Shown here: positions 17,521 to 25,674 of the stretch, in pieces
Layout: each line of letters begins with the position of its first letter
How positions within the stretch are numbered: position 1 is the stretch's first letter
NCBI RefSeq assembly: GCF_003987565.1
Contig: NZ_NGJY01000005.1
Span: forward strand, 1 to 64,000
Direction: 5' to 3'
Origin: Vagococcus fessus
GTDB taxonomy: Bacteria; Bacillota; Bacilli; Lactobacillales; Vagococcaceae
DNA length: 64,000 nt
Program-made: the position numbers and the translations under genes
Notes under the pieces: model-generated
Told to the model about the DNA's origin: nothing
The model's database searches: none
What the model saw: the letters and a program-made list of their open reading frames with translations, nothing else

Positions 17521-17556
17521 AAAAAGTCATCTCTATATGGGGATGACTTTTTTTTT
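17521..17556 (+). terminator. rpmG-secE terminator
   Basis: Stem AAAAAGTCATC/GATGACTTTTT with loop TCTATATGGG and a nine-base T run. It closes the secE transcript before nusG. Confidence 0.9.
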
Positions 17557-17839
17557 GAGAAAATTTTATTTATTTTTTAAACTGACTAAAATTATAGAAA
17601 ATATAAACTATTTTTGTGATATCATATATATATAATGTTAACTTTTATTCAAAACGATTCTTTTGTGAAAGTGCTATAAAATAAAAAATGTAGAAGTAAG
17701 TAGACTTTAAATGTAATTCAGTCATATAATGTTCAGATAGGATTCTTTATTTAGTTGAAATAAGGTGAACCTGTTTTTTAGGTGTTTAATTTTAAAAATA
17801 AGATAAATTAATTTAGGGAGTATAGTAGGGTGATATGTG
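17557..17839 (+). other. AT-rich spacer upstream of the Mga-like gene
   Basis: About 280 very AT-rich bases without a gene. TATAAT occurs at 17631-17636 and at 17725-17730. The second has TAGACT 18 bases upstream and could be the promoter of the regulator. AGGGTG seven bases before 17840 is the ribosome site. I see no operator or RNA element that I can name. Confidence 0.55.
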
Positions 17840-19309
17840 ATGATTGATAACTTGTTAGATAAGAGTGCTAAACGGAAATTAGATTTTATCCGTATTTTAG
17901 AAACAGCTGGTGACTTTTCAATTTCTAAAATAGAAATGCAAGAAATAATGGGGATTTCAGAGTTTATTTGTAACCAAATTATTGAAGAGTGTCTGTTGGA
18001 TTTTGAAGAATATAATTTGAATGAATATTTCAATTTGAAAGTATCAGGTCCAGATATTATTCTTTTTGAATCGCATCAAGCTAATTCGGAATTATTGTTA
18101 GAAGCACTAGTGAAAAATTCTTTGAAATTTAATTTACTTTTGGATATCTATATGAACGACGAGATCAATATTAACCAGTTTGCGGAAGATAATTTTATTA
18201 GTTTATCCACTATGTACAAAATGGTCAAAGAATTGAAAAAATTTATGTCAGAATTTGATATAGAAATTACGAAAAAGCTTGAATTAGTAGGACCGGAAGA
18301 AAAAATTCGTTATTTCTTCTATCAATTGTTTAATAGAGTGGATCATAATGCTGATATTATGTATCCCAAAACAATGCATTTAGGTGTTGGCGAGATAGTA
18401 GATCGTTTGATTTTTGACACAGGTTTAAGTTGTAAGGAATTATCCAGAAATAAATTATTTCATTATCTTGATATGTCTATCCATCGTCATAAGTCGACGG
18501 AATATAGCGCTGTTGGATATGGGGCGATAGATATTTATTCGAAAGAGTCTATCATTTGGCAAAGTGTTTACATGTCGTTAGAAAATATTGGGATTTTTTC
18601 TGAAGAAGCTTTAAAGCATGAAACAACCGTTATAATGGGGATATTGTTAACAGAACATATGTTAGATGTATCTGATTGTGTCGATTTGCCGGATGACTCG
18701 CTTCTGCACAACTATGTAGGGGATTTCATTAACGAGTTTCAAAAAGTTTTTAAGAATGAAATTGTTTTGAAACGAACGGAAAAAGAGTTTACTGATGACT
18801 TAGTGATTTCTGCGTATGGTATGCTAGCATTTGCTCCAAATAATAGATGGATGCCAAATAATTTAGAAGTGACTTATTTTGAAGAAACTTATAATGAGTA
18901 TTTCCACTTTTGTAGAGAGTATATTATGAATTGCGATTTGCCGAATATTGATGACTATCAGCAACACTTATTTTATAACTATTTGTTAGTACTTATAAAA
19001 CACATCTCTCTTTCTAATATATCTAAAGCAGTTACGGTATGTGTTGACTTTGGGCTAGGGTTGAACTACGCTGAGTTTATTAAAGAGAATATGATGTTCT
19101 TAAATTCTATTAATATTGAGTTTAGTGATGACTATAGGGAAGTTGATTTAGTTCTTACAGATTCACCGAATACTTACGAAGATATTGATAACAAAATAGT
19201 ATGGTTAGCACCACCTCGTGCAACCGACTGGACGAATTTAGCGAATTATATTGTCAAAATTCGTAATGGAGAAACGAAACTCCCTATGACTGAAATTGAT
19301 CCAGAATAA
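17840..19309 (+). CDS. Mga/AtxA-type transcriptional regulator
   Basis: A 489-residue cytoplasmic protein. The N-terminal 60 residues (KRKLDFIRILETAGDFSISK...EIMGIS) and the segment SLSTMYKMVKELKKF (about 130) look like the two helix-turn-helix units of the Mga family. A PRD-like helical middle follows, and a C-terminal EIIB-like part (about 400-485). Such proteins activate virulence or sugar genes and can be phosphorylated by the PTS. The ATG at 17840 was chosen over the GTG just before it because of ribosome-site spacing. The gene has its own terminator and no obvious target beside it. It interrupts the secE-nusG block. Confidence 0.75.
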   Translation: MIDNLLDKSAKRKLDFIRILETAGDFSISKIEMQEIMGISEFICNQIIEECLLDFEEYNLNEYFNLKVSGPDIILFESHQANSELLLEALVKNSLKFNLLLDIYMNDEININQFAEDNFISLSTMYKMVKELKKFMSEFDIEITKKLELVGPEEKIRYFFYQLFNRVDHNADIMYPKTMHLGVGEIVDRLIFDTGLSCKELSRNKLFHYLDMSIHRHKSTEYSAVGYGAIDIYSKESIIWQSVYMSLENIGIFSEEALKHETTVIMGILLTEHMLDVSDCVDLPDDSLLHNYVGDFINEFQKVFKNEIVLKRTEKEFTDDLVISAYGMLAFAPNNRWMPNNLEVTYFEETYNEYFHFCREYIMNCDLPNIDDYQQHLFYNYLLVLIKHISLSNISKAVTVCVDFGLGLNYAEFIKENMMFLNSINIEFSDDYREVDLVLTDSPNTYEDIDNKIVWLAPPRATDWTNLANYIVKIRNGETKLPMTEIDPE

Positions 19310-19319
19310 TGTAATATAC

Positions 19320-19377
19320 TAAAAAAGCACGTCTTGTTAAATTCATGTTACTTGAATTCAACAAGGCGTGCTTTTTA
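19320..19377 (+). terminator. terminator of the Mga-like gene
   Basis: Long stem AAAAAGCACG-TCTTGTT with AACAAGG-CGTGCTTTTT. A-rich and T-rich ends could let it work both ways. Confidence 0.88.
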
Positions 19378-19665
19378 GTACGGAAACAAGAGTAATAGAT
19401 TTACAAAAGGTAAAATAAGAAGCCATCAAGAAGAAATTAGAAGGAAAAATAACAAGGGGAATAATGAACGATTGAGATATAGAAAATAAGTTGGAACGGA
19501 ATTGGCCGGATAAGGTATTACGAGGAGTCTGTATCGAAGTATTCCATATTCCGCTAAAGTGTGAAATGTTCTATTCTGAAGTCTAATCAATGCTTTTGAT
19601 AGTGTCCCATTAAAAAAGGGGCCTAGTGCTTTTTTTATAAATAACTAGTAAATGGCTAATAAGAG
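19378..19665 (+). other. decayed spacer with a short open fragment
   Basis: No intact gene. An open frame without a start codon at 19476-19586 reads DIENKLERNWPDKVLRG... and ends ...EMFYSEV, which looks like the C-terminal piece of a lost protein. The frame just upstream (about 19390-19480) reads RSHQEEIRRKNNKGNNERL before a stop, as if frameshifted. A hairpin-like A/T stem lies at about 19611-19637. A transposase relic is possible, but I cannot name a family. Confidence 0.4.
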
Positions 19666-19674
19666 TGATATACT
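19666..19674 (+). promoter_or_regulatory. nusG promoter, extended -10
   Basis: TGATATACT is an extended -10. Transcription should start near 19681, just ahead of the leader hairpin. Confidence 0.65.
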
Positions 19675-19686
19675 AGTTGACGGAGA

Positions 19687-19717
19687 GAACTTCGGAAAAG
19701 ACTGAGGTTTTTTTATT
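19687..19717 (+). terminator. hairpin with T run in the nusG leader (possible attenuator)
   Basis: GAACTTC pairs with GAGGTTT around an AAAAGACT-type loop and is followed by seven Ts. It sits between the promoter and the nusG ribosome site, so early termination would limit nusG expression. Confidence 0.5.
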
Positions 19718-19743
19718 TTACACAAGAAAGTAGGATGCTAGAA

Positions 19744-20286
19744 ATGGAAACATTTGAAAGACAATGGTATGTATTACATACATATTCTGGCTATGAAAAT
19801 AAGGTTAAAGCTAATATCGAATCACGTGCTCAAAGCATGGGGATGGATGATTTTATTTTTCGTGTAGTTGTTCCAGAAGAAGAAGAACGCGAAGTGAAAA
19901 ATGGTAAAGAAAAAATCAACATCAATAAAACATTCCCAGGATATGTTTTAGTTGAAATGGTCATGACAGATGATTCTTGGTACGTTGTTCGTAATACGCC
20001 AGGTGTTACAGGGTTCGTTGGCTCTCATGGTGCAGGTAGTAAACCAGCTCCATTATTAAAAGAAGAAATCGAGCACATCTTACGTAAACTTGGCTTAAGT
20101 GCACGTCACAAAGAATTAGATGTTGAGATTGGTGAAGTTGTTAAGATTATCGATGGTGCTTTCTCAGGGTTAACAGGTGAAATTTTCGAAATCGATTTAG
20201 AACGTCAAAAACTTAAAGTAACAGTTGATATGTTTGGTCGTGAAACGTCTACAGAGCTAGACTTTGAGCAAATCGATAAATTATAA
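19744..20286 (+). CDS. nusG: transcription termination/antitermination factor NusG
   Basis: A 180-residue protein with an N-terminal NGN domain (WYVLHTYSGYENKVK near the start; FPGYVLVEM in the middle) and a C-terminal KOW domain (VGEVVKIIDGAFSGLTGEI, about 128-146). It binds RNA polymerase and in Firmicutes promotes pausing and couples to Rho or the ribosome. The ATG at 19744 has AGGA eight bases upstream; an in-frame ATG three codons earlier is too close to that site. It is detached from secE and has its own promoter and leader hairpin. Confidence 0.95.
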   Translation: METFERQWYVLHTYSGYENKVKANIESRAQSMGMDDFIFRVVVPEEEEREVKNGKEKININKTFPGYVLVEMVMTDDSWYVVRNTPGVTGFVGSHGAGSKPAPLLKEEIEHILRKLGLSARHKELDVEIGEVVKIIDGAFSGLTGEIFEIDLERQKLKVTVDMFGRETSTELDFEQIDKL

Positions 20287-20293
20287 TGTTATG

Positions 20294-20334
20294 AAGAAAG
20301 TCGATACTCCTATTGTGAAGTATGGGCTTTTTTC
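20294..20334 (+). terminator. nusG terminator
   Basis: AAAGTCGATACT pairs imperfectly with AGTATGGGCTTT and is followed by Ts. Confidence 0.65.
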
Positions 20335-20371
20335 GTACATTAAATCCTGAAATAAAGGGAGAATAAAGAGT

Positions 20372-21223
20372 ATGAAGTGGTACAAAGAAGTATTTTTGAA
20401 ATATTCAGATTTTATTTCGACTCATTCAATTAGAAAAAAATTTAATTCCCAAGAAAAATTAGAGTTTAGTTCCAAAGAAAAAAATCGTATCGTACCAACT
20501 GTTATGATGCATGGTACAAAAGGAACAAGGCGATCGTTAGGAAGCATGATTAAGCGTTTAACAAAAGCCAAGAAGGCTAAAAAAGTTATGGATATTGAGG
20601 TTTCTAAAACAGGAGCTATCACAATAGATGGTGAATTAGATTATTATAATAATGGTCCGGCACCCTTGATCCAGGTTATCTTTAAAGAGAGTGACCCCAC
20701 GGAGTGGCAGCAAGGGATGTGGCTGAATGATATATTTACTAAATTGCAGCTAGAGTATGGCGTTGTCGAGGTTGATTTTGTAGGACATTCTATGGGTGGG
20801 ATTACAGGATTAAGATATATTGTGGATCATGGACATGATTATAGAGCTATTCAAATTAGAAAGTTAGTTTGTATAGGAAGTCCTTTTAACAGTGAAGTAG
20901 TACATGAGTCTGGTATCACCAAGTATGATTGTGATGAGGAAGGACCTAAGTGTTTTCACGAAACATACCGTTATTTAAAAAGTTATAGTGAACGGTTACC
21001 GAATAGTTTACGTATTTTAAATATCTATGGAGATTTGAAGAATGGAAGTAAAAGCGATGGTGTAGTGTCTACTTCAAGCGCAAGAGCTTTGAAGCATATA
21101 ATAGAAGGAAAAGTAAACTATTATATCGAGCGTGAGATAAGAGGATGGCGTGCACAACATAGTTTACTTCATGAAAACAGACAAGTGGATGATTTAGTAG
21201 CTCAGTTCCTGTGGCGCAAATAA
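20372..21223 (+). CDS. alpha/beta hydrolase, DUF915 lipase-like
   Basis: A 283-residue alpha/beta hydrolase of the DUF915 type. The oxyanion region is VMMHGTKGTRRSLGSM (about 45-60), and the nucleophile elbow is GHSMGG with Ser140. The final histidine is probably in RAQHSLLH near the C-terminus, and the acid is in the YGDLKNGSKSDG loop. Unlike many DUF915 proteins it shows no clear signal peptide, so it is probably cytoplasmic or membrane-bound. The substrate is unknown. It is a single gene between nusG and the sda operon. Confidence 0.78.
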   Translation: MKWYKEVFLKYSDFISTHSIRKKFNSQEKLEFSSKEKNRIVPTVMMHGTKGTRRSLGSMIKRLTKAKKAKKVMDIEVSKTGAITIDGELDYYNNGPAPLIQVIFKESDPTEWQQGMWLNDIFTKLQLEYGVVEVDFVGHSMGGITGLRYIVDHGHDYRAIQIRKLVCIGSPFNSEVVHESGITKYDCDEEGPKCFHETYRYLKSYSERLPNSLRILNIYGDLKNGSKSDGVVSTSSARALKHIIEGKVNYYIEREIRGWRAQHSLLHENRQVDDLVAQFLWRK

Positions 21224-21257
21224 AAAATAAGAACTCCTTCGAGTTCTTATTTTTTAT
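21222..21257. terminator. bidirectional terminator between the hydrolase and sdaAA
   Basis: Perfect stem AAAAAATAAGAACTC/GAGTTCTTATTTTTT with a CTTC loop. Confidence 0.92.
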
Positions 21258-22117
21258 TTGAATAATTCTTTTGCAATACGGCGACCAGTTGGGGTATCCG
21301 CAAGACCGCCTTCAGCAGTTTCTTTAAAGATACTTGGCATTTGTTCGCCAACTTTCCCCATAGCAAGGACCACTTCATCAGGCGGGATGACACTTGTAAT
21401 ACCAGCTAAAGCCATATCGGCTGATACATAGGCTTGAGAGGCACCTAAAGCGTTACGTTTAACGCAAGGAACCTCAACAAGACCGGCAACAGGGTCACAG
21501 ATAAGGCCCATCATATTTTTAAGCGTAATCGCGATAGCTTGGGCTGATTGCTCAGGTGTTCCACCGGCAACCGCGACAAGCGCAGCACTTGCCATAGCGC
21601 TTGCTGAGCCAATCTCGGCTTGACAGCCACCGGCAGCGCCACTAATAGAAGCGTTATTGGCAATGACTAAACCGAAAGCACCTGCAGTAAATAAAAAGTC
21701 AGTCTGTTGTTCGTCAGTTAAATTTAAATCTTCAATAGCAGCTCCTAAAACACCAGCGGCTACACCGGCACTTCCAGCAGTAGGGTTCGCACAGATTAAT
21801 CCCATTTCAGCATTGACTTCATTAACAGCGATAGCATTGCGAACTGCTCTAAGGATAGAGTCACCACTTAAAAATTTCCCTTTTTTAAGATAGTCATTCA
21901 TCTTAGGTGCATCACCACCTGTTAGGCCAGTAACAGAAGTAACACCAGAAGTCCCTTTATTAATAGAAGCAAGCATAACATCACGATTTTTTTGCATATG
22001 TTTGATAATATCTTCGCGCGAGGCTTTTGATACTTGCATTTCAAGCTGAATCATCGCTTCAGCGACACTGCCCCATTTATTAGCTAGGGCGACCAGTTCT
22101 TCAATAGTTTCGAACAT
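21254..22117 (-). CDS. sdaAA: L-serine dehydratase, alpha subunit
   Basis: With SdaAB it deaminates L-serine to pyruvate and ammonia through an oxygen-sensitive 4Fe-4S cluster. The 287-residue chain contains the glycine/alanine-rich CANPTAGSAG and GGCQAEIGSASAM segments, and LICDPVAGLVEVPC, whose cysteines are the likely cluster ligands. Its ATG follows GGAGG and lies 24 bases after the stop of sdaAB in the same leftward operon. Confidence 0.95.
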   Translation of the reverse strand: MFETIEELVALANKWGSVAEAMIQLEMQVSKASREDIIKHMQKNRDVMLASINKGTSGVTSVTGLTGGDAPKMNDYLKKGKFLSGDSILRAVRNAIAVNEVNAEMGLICANPTAGSAGVAAGVLGAAIEDLNLTDEQQTDFLFTAGAFGLVIANNASISGAAGGCQAEIGSASAMASAALVAVAGGTPEQSAQAIAITLKNMMGLICDPVAGLVEVPCVKRNALGASQAYVSADMALAGITSVIPPDEVVLAMGKVGEQMPSIFKETAEGGLADTPTGRRIAKELFK

Positions 22118-22141
22118 GATTTAATCCTCCGTAGTATGTAA

Positions 22142-22810
22142 TTAGTTAAAGAATGAAACGTTTTGAATTTCAGATAATTGTTCCAGTTCAGGGATACAAC
22201 TGTCAGCAGTAGGTGAATCAACTTCGATTACCATCATGGCATTGCCACCTTTGTTTTCACGAGTGACATTCATTATAGCGATATTTATATTTTGTTCTTG
22301 GAATATACGAGTCACATTTGCAACGGCACCTGTAATGTCTTTATGTACAATAATAAAAGTAGGGACACCAGCGTTAAGAGCGATTTTGAAGCCATTAATT
22401 TCAGTAATCTGAATATTACCGCCACCAATTGAGATCCCTGTGACACTTAATTTACGGTCGCCTTTGATTAGACGCATTGTGACTTGGTTGGGATGGTCAG
22501 CTTGTTCTTTTTTAGGGACAAATGCAACTTCGATTCCCGCTTCGTGAGCTAATTTAAGAGAGGAAGATAAGCGAGGGTCATCAGGTTCCATGCCTAATAA
22601 TCCACCTACTAGAGCGATATCTGTTCCGTGCCCTCGGTAAGTTTTTGCGAATGATTCATAGAGTAAAATGTCCACTTGCTCAGGTGTTTCTCCAAAAATT
22701 TCACGAATGATTTTTCCGATACGAGCGGCACCTGCTGTGTGAGAGCTACTTGGCCCAATCATTACGGGGCCGATGATATCAAAAACACTTCTAAATTGTC
22801 CTGTAGACAT
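22142..22810 (-). CDS. sdaAB: L-serine dehydratase, beta subunit
   Basis: A 222-residue partner of SdaAA. The motif IGPSSSHTAG (about 17-26) is the serine dehydratase beta signature, and the C-terminal part (about 148-220) is an ACT domain with the pattern IIVHKDITGAVANVTRIFQE. I chose the ATG at 22810, which has AAGGAG seven bases upstream; an upstream in-frame start would add 17 residues of poor quality. It is the first gene of the leftward sda operon, which splits nusG from rplK. Confidence 0.94.
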   Translation of the reverse strand: MSTGQFRSVFDIIGPVMIGPSSSHTAGAARIGKIIREIFGETPEQVDILLYESFAKTYRGHGTDIALVGGLLGMEPDDPRLSSSLKLAHEAGIEVAFVPKKEQADHPNQVTMRLIKGDRKLSVTGISIGGGNIQITEINGFKIALNAGVPTFIIVHKDITGAVANVTRIFQEQNINIAIMNVTRENKGGNAMMVIEVDSPTADSCIPELEQLSEIQNVSFFN

Positions 22811-22935
22811 ACTAATTCTCCTTTTGTCTGTTAGATTTACTTGATAGTGCCATAATAACATATCCTAGGCCATAAAAAAATTAGGGAGTCCTATTAGAAC
22901 GGTAAGAGTTTTAATAGAAATGAAAGGAAAAGGGC

Positions 22936-22964
22936 TTGCTATATAAAGCCATATCTACTATAAT
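22936..22964 (+). promoter_or_regulatory. rplKA promoter
   Basis: TTGCTA and TATAAT are spaced by exactly 17 bases. Confidence 0.85.
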
Positions 22965-22971
22965 TATACAA

Positions 22972-23047
22972 GTGCGTGGAAACACGTATTCTTTTGGCAA
23001 CAAAAGAAGGTGGGAGGAGAAATCTTAATCTCCATATAACCACATCA
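22972..23047 (+). promoter_or_regulatory. structured rplK leader with an L1-like site
   Basis: Two hairpins come first: CGTG-GAAA-CACG and the perfect TTCTTTTG-GCAA-CAAAAGAA (22989-23008). Then GTGGGAGG...ATAACCACATCA (23010-23046) folds with GTGG/CCAC closing an inner GGAGA/TCTCC stem. A very similar element precedes rplA. L1 is known to repress its own operon by binding such a site, so I infer L1 autoregulation. Confidence 0.7.
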
Positions 23048-23069
23048 CGGACTTAAGGAGGTATGTCTC

Positions 23070-23495
23070 GTGGCAAAAAAAGTAGAAAAAATCGTTAAAT
23101 TGCAAATTCCTGCAGGTAAAGCAACACCAGCACCGCCAGTAGGTCCTGCATTAGGTCAAGCGGGTATCAACATCATGGGATTCACTAAGGATTTCAATGC
23201 ACGTACTGCTGATCAAGCTGGATTAATCATTCCAGTAGTAATCTCTGTATATGAAGATCGTTCATTTACATTTATTACAAAAACACCACCAGCTGCTGTA
23301 TTACTTAAAAAAGCTGCTAAAGTGGACAAAGGTTCAGGCGAGCCAAACAAAACTAAAGTTGCATCAGTAACAAGCGACCAAGTTAAAGAAATCGCTACTC
23401 TTAAAATGGAGGACCTAAACGCATCTGGTATCGAATCAGCAATGCGCATGGTTGAAGGTACTGCAAGAAGCATGGGGATTACAGTAGATAACTAA
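23070..23495 (+). CDS. rplK: ribosomal protein L11
   Basis: A 141-residue large-subunit protein that binds the GTPase-associated region of 23S rRNA. The N-terminal [25 protein letters not shown] signature and the C-terminal [13 protein letters not shown] are clear. The start is a GTG eight bases after AAGGAGG. It is co-transcribed with rplA behind a structured leader. Confidence 0.98.
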   Translation: MAKKVEKIVKLQIPAGKATPAPPVGPALGQAGINIMGFTKDFNARTADQAGLIIPVVISVYEDRSFTFITKTPPAAVLLKKAAKVDKGSGEPNKTKVASVTSDQVKEIATLKMEDLNASGIESAMRMVEGTARSMGITVDN

Positions 23496-23591
23496 TCTTT
23501 GTGTTAAGCCACAGCCTGGCAAACAATTAAAGAAATCACTGTAACCACCGGAAGTAGCTTCTCAGTCGGTTTATATTGAAAGATATAGATT

Positions 23592-23624
23592 CCGTGGGAG
23601 GTTCTACCGTTATAACCACAATCA
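23592..23624 (+). promoter_or_regulatory. L1-like site before rplA
   Basis: GTGGGAGG...TATAACCACAATCA repeats the element found before rplK, with a GTGG/CCAC outer stem. It ends just before the AAGGAGG of rplA, so protein bound here could cover the ribosome site. Confidence 0.65.
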
Positions 23625-23637
23625 AGGAGGAAACATA

Positions 23638-24327
23638 ATGGCTAAAAAAAGCAAAAAAATGCAAGATGCATTAAAAAAAGTTGATTCAAATAAAGCTTAC
23701 GAAATTACAGAAGCTATCGCATTAGCGAAAGAAACAAACATCGCAAAATTCGACGCAACAGTTGAAGTTGCTTACCGTTTAAACGTTGACCCTAAAAAAG
23801 CGGACCAACAAATCCGTGGAGCGGTTGTATTACCAAACGGAACTGGTAAAACTCAAAAAGTTTTAGTATTCGCTAAAGGTGAAAAAGCTAAAGAAGCTGA
23901 AGCAGCAGGCGCTGACTACGTTGGTGATTCTGATATGGCAGCTAAAATCCAACAAGGATGGTTTGACTTCGATGTTATCGTTGCAACTCCAGACATGATG
24001 GGTGAAGTTGGTAAATTAGGACGCGTTTTAGGACCTAAAGGTTTAATGCCTAACCCTAAAACTGGTACTGTTACAATGGACGTTACTAAAGCTATCGAAG
24101 AAGTTAAAGCTGGTAAAGTAACTTACCGTGTTGACAAAGCTGGAAATATCCACGTGCCAATCGGTAAAGTATCATTTGACGATGCTAAATTAGTAGAAAA
24201 CTTCAACACTATTCATGATGTAATGGTTAAAGCTAAACCAGCTGCAACTAAAGGTACATACATGAAGAACTTAGTAGTTACAACTACTTTTGGACCTGGT
24301 GTTAAAATTGACACTGCTTCTATCTAA
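23638..24327 (+). CDS. rplA: ribosomal protein L1
   Basis: A 229-residue protein of the L1 stalk, which handles the exit of deacylated tRNA. It contains the L1 signature around [19 protein letters not shown] (about 127-145) and the usual two-domain length. It follows rplK after 142 bases that hold an L1-like RNA site, consistent with feedback control by its own product. Confidence 0.98.
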   Translation: MAKKSKKMQDALKKVDSNKAYEITEAIALAKETNIAKFDATVEVAYRLNVDPKKADQQIRGAVVLPNGTGKTQKVLVFAKGEKAKEAEAAGADYVGDSDMAAKIQQGWFDFDVIVATPDMMGEVGKLGRVLGPKGLMPNPKTGTVTMDVTKAIEEVKAGKVTYRVDKAGNIHVPIGKVSFDDAKLVENFNTIHDVMVKAKPAATKGTYMKNLVVTTTFGPGVKIDTASI

Positions 24328-24354
24328 TTTGTAATATAAAGTTATAAAATATTC

Positions 24355-24384
24355 TTGACCTAATCACTTTGCCTATGGTAAAGT
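24355..24384 (+). promoter_or_regulatory. rplJL promoter
   Basis: TTGACC and TAAAGT are spaced by 18 bases, with TGG forming an extended -10. Confidence 0.8.
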
Positions 24385-24389
24385 GATTA

Positions 24390-24513
24390 AGTTAAGTCTA
24401 ATAAGACGTACCGAAGACAGTAGGTGGCACTTGCCTTAATTTCCTACCGAGGACAATATCTGGCAGTAATGTCAATAGTCCCTCTATGTCAACGGTGGCA
24501 TGGAGTTTTTTTA
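24390..24513 (+). promoter_or_regulatory. L10 leader with terminator (rplJ)
   Basis: The leader has the L10-leader features: CGAAGACAGTAGGTG (24414-24428) pairing with TTCCTACCGAGG (24440-24451), a kink-turn-like region, and a terminal stem CTCTATG/CATGGAG followed by seven Ts (24482-24512). L10, or the L10-L12 complex, is known to bind such leaders and cause attenuation. Confidence 0.85.
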
Positions 24514-24565
24514 TTACTTAGGTAGTATAAACTCCCACCATCAAAACTCAGGAGGTGAAATTAAA

Positions 24566-25066
24566 ATGAGCGAAGCAATTATTGCTAAAAAAGCACAACT
24601 TGTTGAAGAGGTTACAACTAAATTCAAAGAAGCAGCTTCTGTAGTCGTAGTAGATTACCGTGGTTTAACTGTTGATGAAGTGACTAACTTACGTAAACAA
24701 TTACGTGATGCTAATGTTGAAATGAAAGTAATTAAAAACTCTATTCTTTCTCGTGCTGCTGTTGCAGCAGGTTTAGAAGGTATGAACGATGTATTTACTG
24801 GACCTACAGCAATCGCCTTCAGTAATGAAGACGTAGTATCACCAGCTAAAATTATGTACGATTTCGCTAAAGATGCGGAAGCATTAGAAATCAAAGGTGG
24901 CGTAATCGAAGGTAAAGTATCTTCAGTAGAAGATATCAACGCTTTAGCACAATTACCAAACCGCGAAGGTATGCTATCAATGTTACTTTCAGTACTACAA
25001 GCTCCTGTCCGCAACGTGGCGTACGCTATCAATGCAGTGGCAGATTCAAAAGAAGAAGTGGCTTAA
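24566..25066 (+). CDS. rplJ: ribosomal protein L10
   Basis: A 166-residue protein that forms the base of the L7/L12 stalk. The N-terminal [15 protein letters not shown] and the [21 protein letters not shown] block (about 30-50) are typical. I chose the ATG at 24566, which has AGGAGGTG ten bases upstream. An in-frame ATG 66 bases earlier lies inside the leader terminator and cannot be the start. The L10 leader regulates it together with rplL. Confidence 0.97.
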   Translation: MSEAIIAKKAQLVEEVTTKFKEAASVVVVDYRGLTVDEVTNLRKQLRDANVEMKVIKNSILSRAAVAAGLEGMNDVFTGPTAIAFSNEDVVSPAKIMYDFAKDAEALEIKGGVIEGKVSSVEDINALAQLPNREGMLSMLLSVLQAPVRNVAYAINAVADSKEEVA

Positions 25067-25122
25067 TAGCGGCTTGATCTTTACAAACTAAAAAAACAAC
25101 ATAATAATGGAGGAATTTAAAA

Positions 25123-25491
25123 ATGGCATTAAACATTGAACAAATCGTTGCTGATTTGAAAGAATCAAGCATTTTAGAATTAAACGACTTAGTAAAAGCA
25201 ATCGAAGAAGAATTTGGCGTATCTGCTGCTGCTCCTGTAGCTGCTGCTGGTGCTGCTGGTGGCGCTGCTGCTGAAGAGCAAACAGAATTCACTGTAGAAT
25301 TAACTTCAGCTGGAGACCAAAAAGTTAAAGTTATCAAAGCTGTTCGTGAAGCTACTGGTTTAGGCTTAAAAGAAGCTAAAGCTGTTGTAGATGGCGCTCC
25401 TGCTCCAATTAAAGAAGGCGTTTCTAAAGAAGAAGCTGAATCATTAAAAGCTGCTTTAGAAGAAGTTGGCGCTTCAATCACAGTTAAATAA
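25123..25491 (+). CDS. rplL: ribosomal protein L7/L12
   Basis: A 122-residue stalk protein that recruits translation GTPases. It has the N-terminal dimer domain (about 1-35), an alanine/glycine-rich hinge (about 38-52) and the C-terminal domain with [18 protein letters not shown] (about 69-86). It lies 56 bases after rplJ behind AATGGAGG and ends at a strong terminator. Confidence 0.98.
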   Translation: MALNIEQIVADLKESSILELNDLVKAIEEEFGVSAAAPVAAAGAAGGAAAEEQTEFTVELTSAGDQKVKVIKAVREATGLGLKEAKAVVDGAPAPIKEGVSKEEAESLKAALEEVGASITVK

Positions 25492-25508
25492 TTTAAATTT
25501 AATTGTTC

Positions 25509-25541
25509 AAAACTCTATCCCAAATGGGATAGAGTTTTTTT
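25509..25541 (+). terminator. rplJL terminator
   Basis: Perfect stem AAACTCTATCCCA/TGGGATAGAGTTT with an AA loop and a T run. Confidence 0.92.
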
Positions 25542-25674
25542 GTTTTGTATTAAAATATCACAGTATTTTTAAACATATAAAACTAGACTTCACACAAAAC
25601 ATGTTACAATAGAGAGGAATAATAGAAGATAACTATTAGTGAGCTTCTATAGTAAAAAGTAGAGAGGGTATGAC

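Noticed and set aside
17722-18033. Leftward open frame of 103 codons overlapping the Mga-like gene start
   Set aside because: It covers an AT-rich promoter region and the N-terminal coding part of the regulator, with isoleucine- and lysine-rich low-complexity product and no start signal.
24500-24565. N-terminal extension of rplJ
   Set aside because: The ATG at 24500 lies inside the L10-leader terminator; the ATG at 24566 has a strong ribosome site and matches the L10 N-terminus.
25029-25481. Leftward open frame of 150 codons opposite rplL
   Set aside because: It mirrors the alanine-rich codons of L7/L12, has no ribosome site of its own and no similarity I can see.
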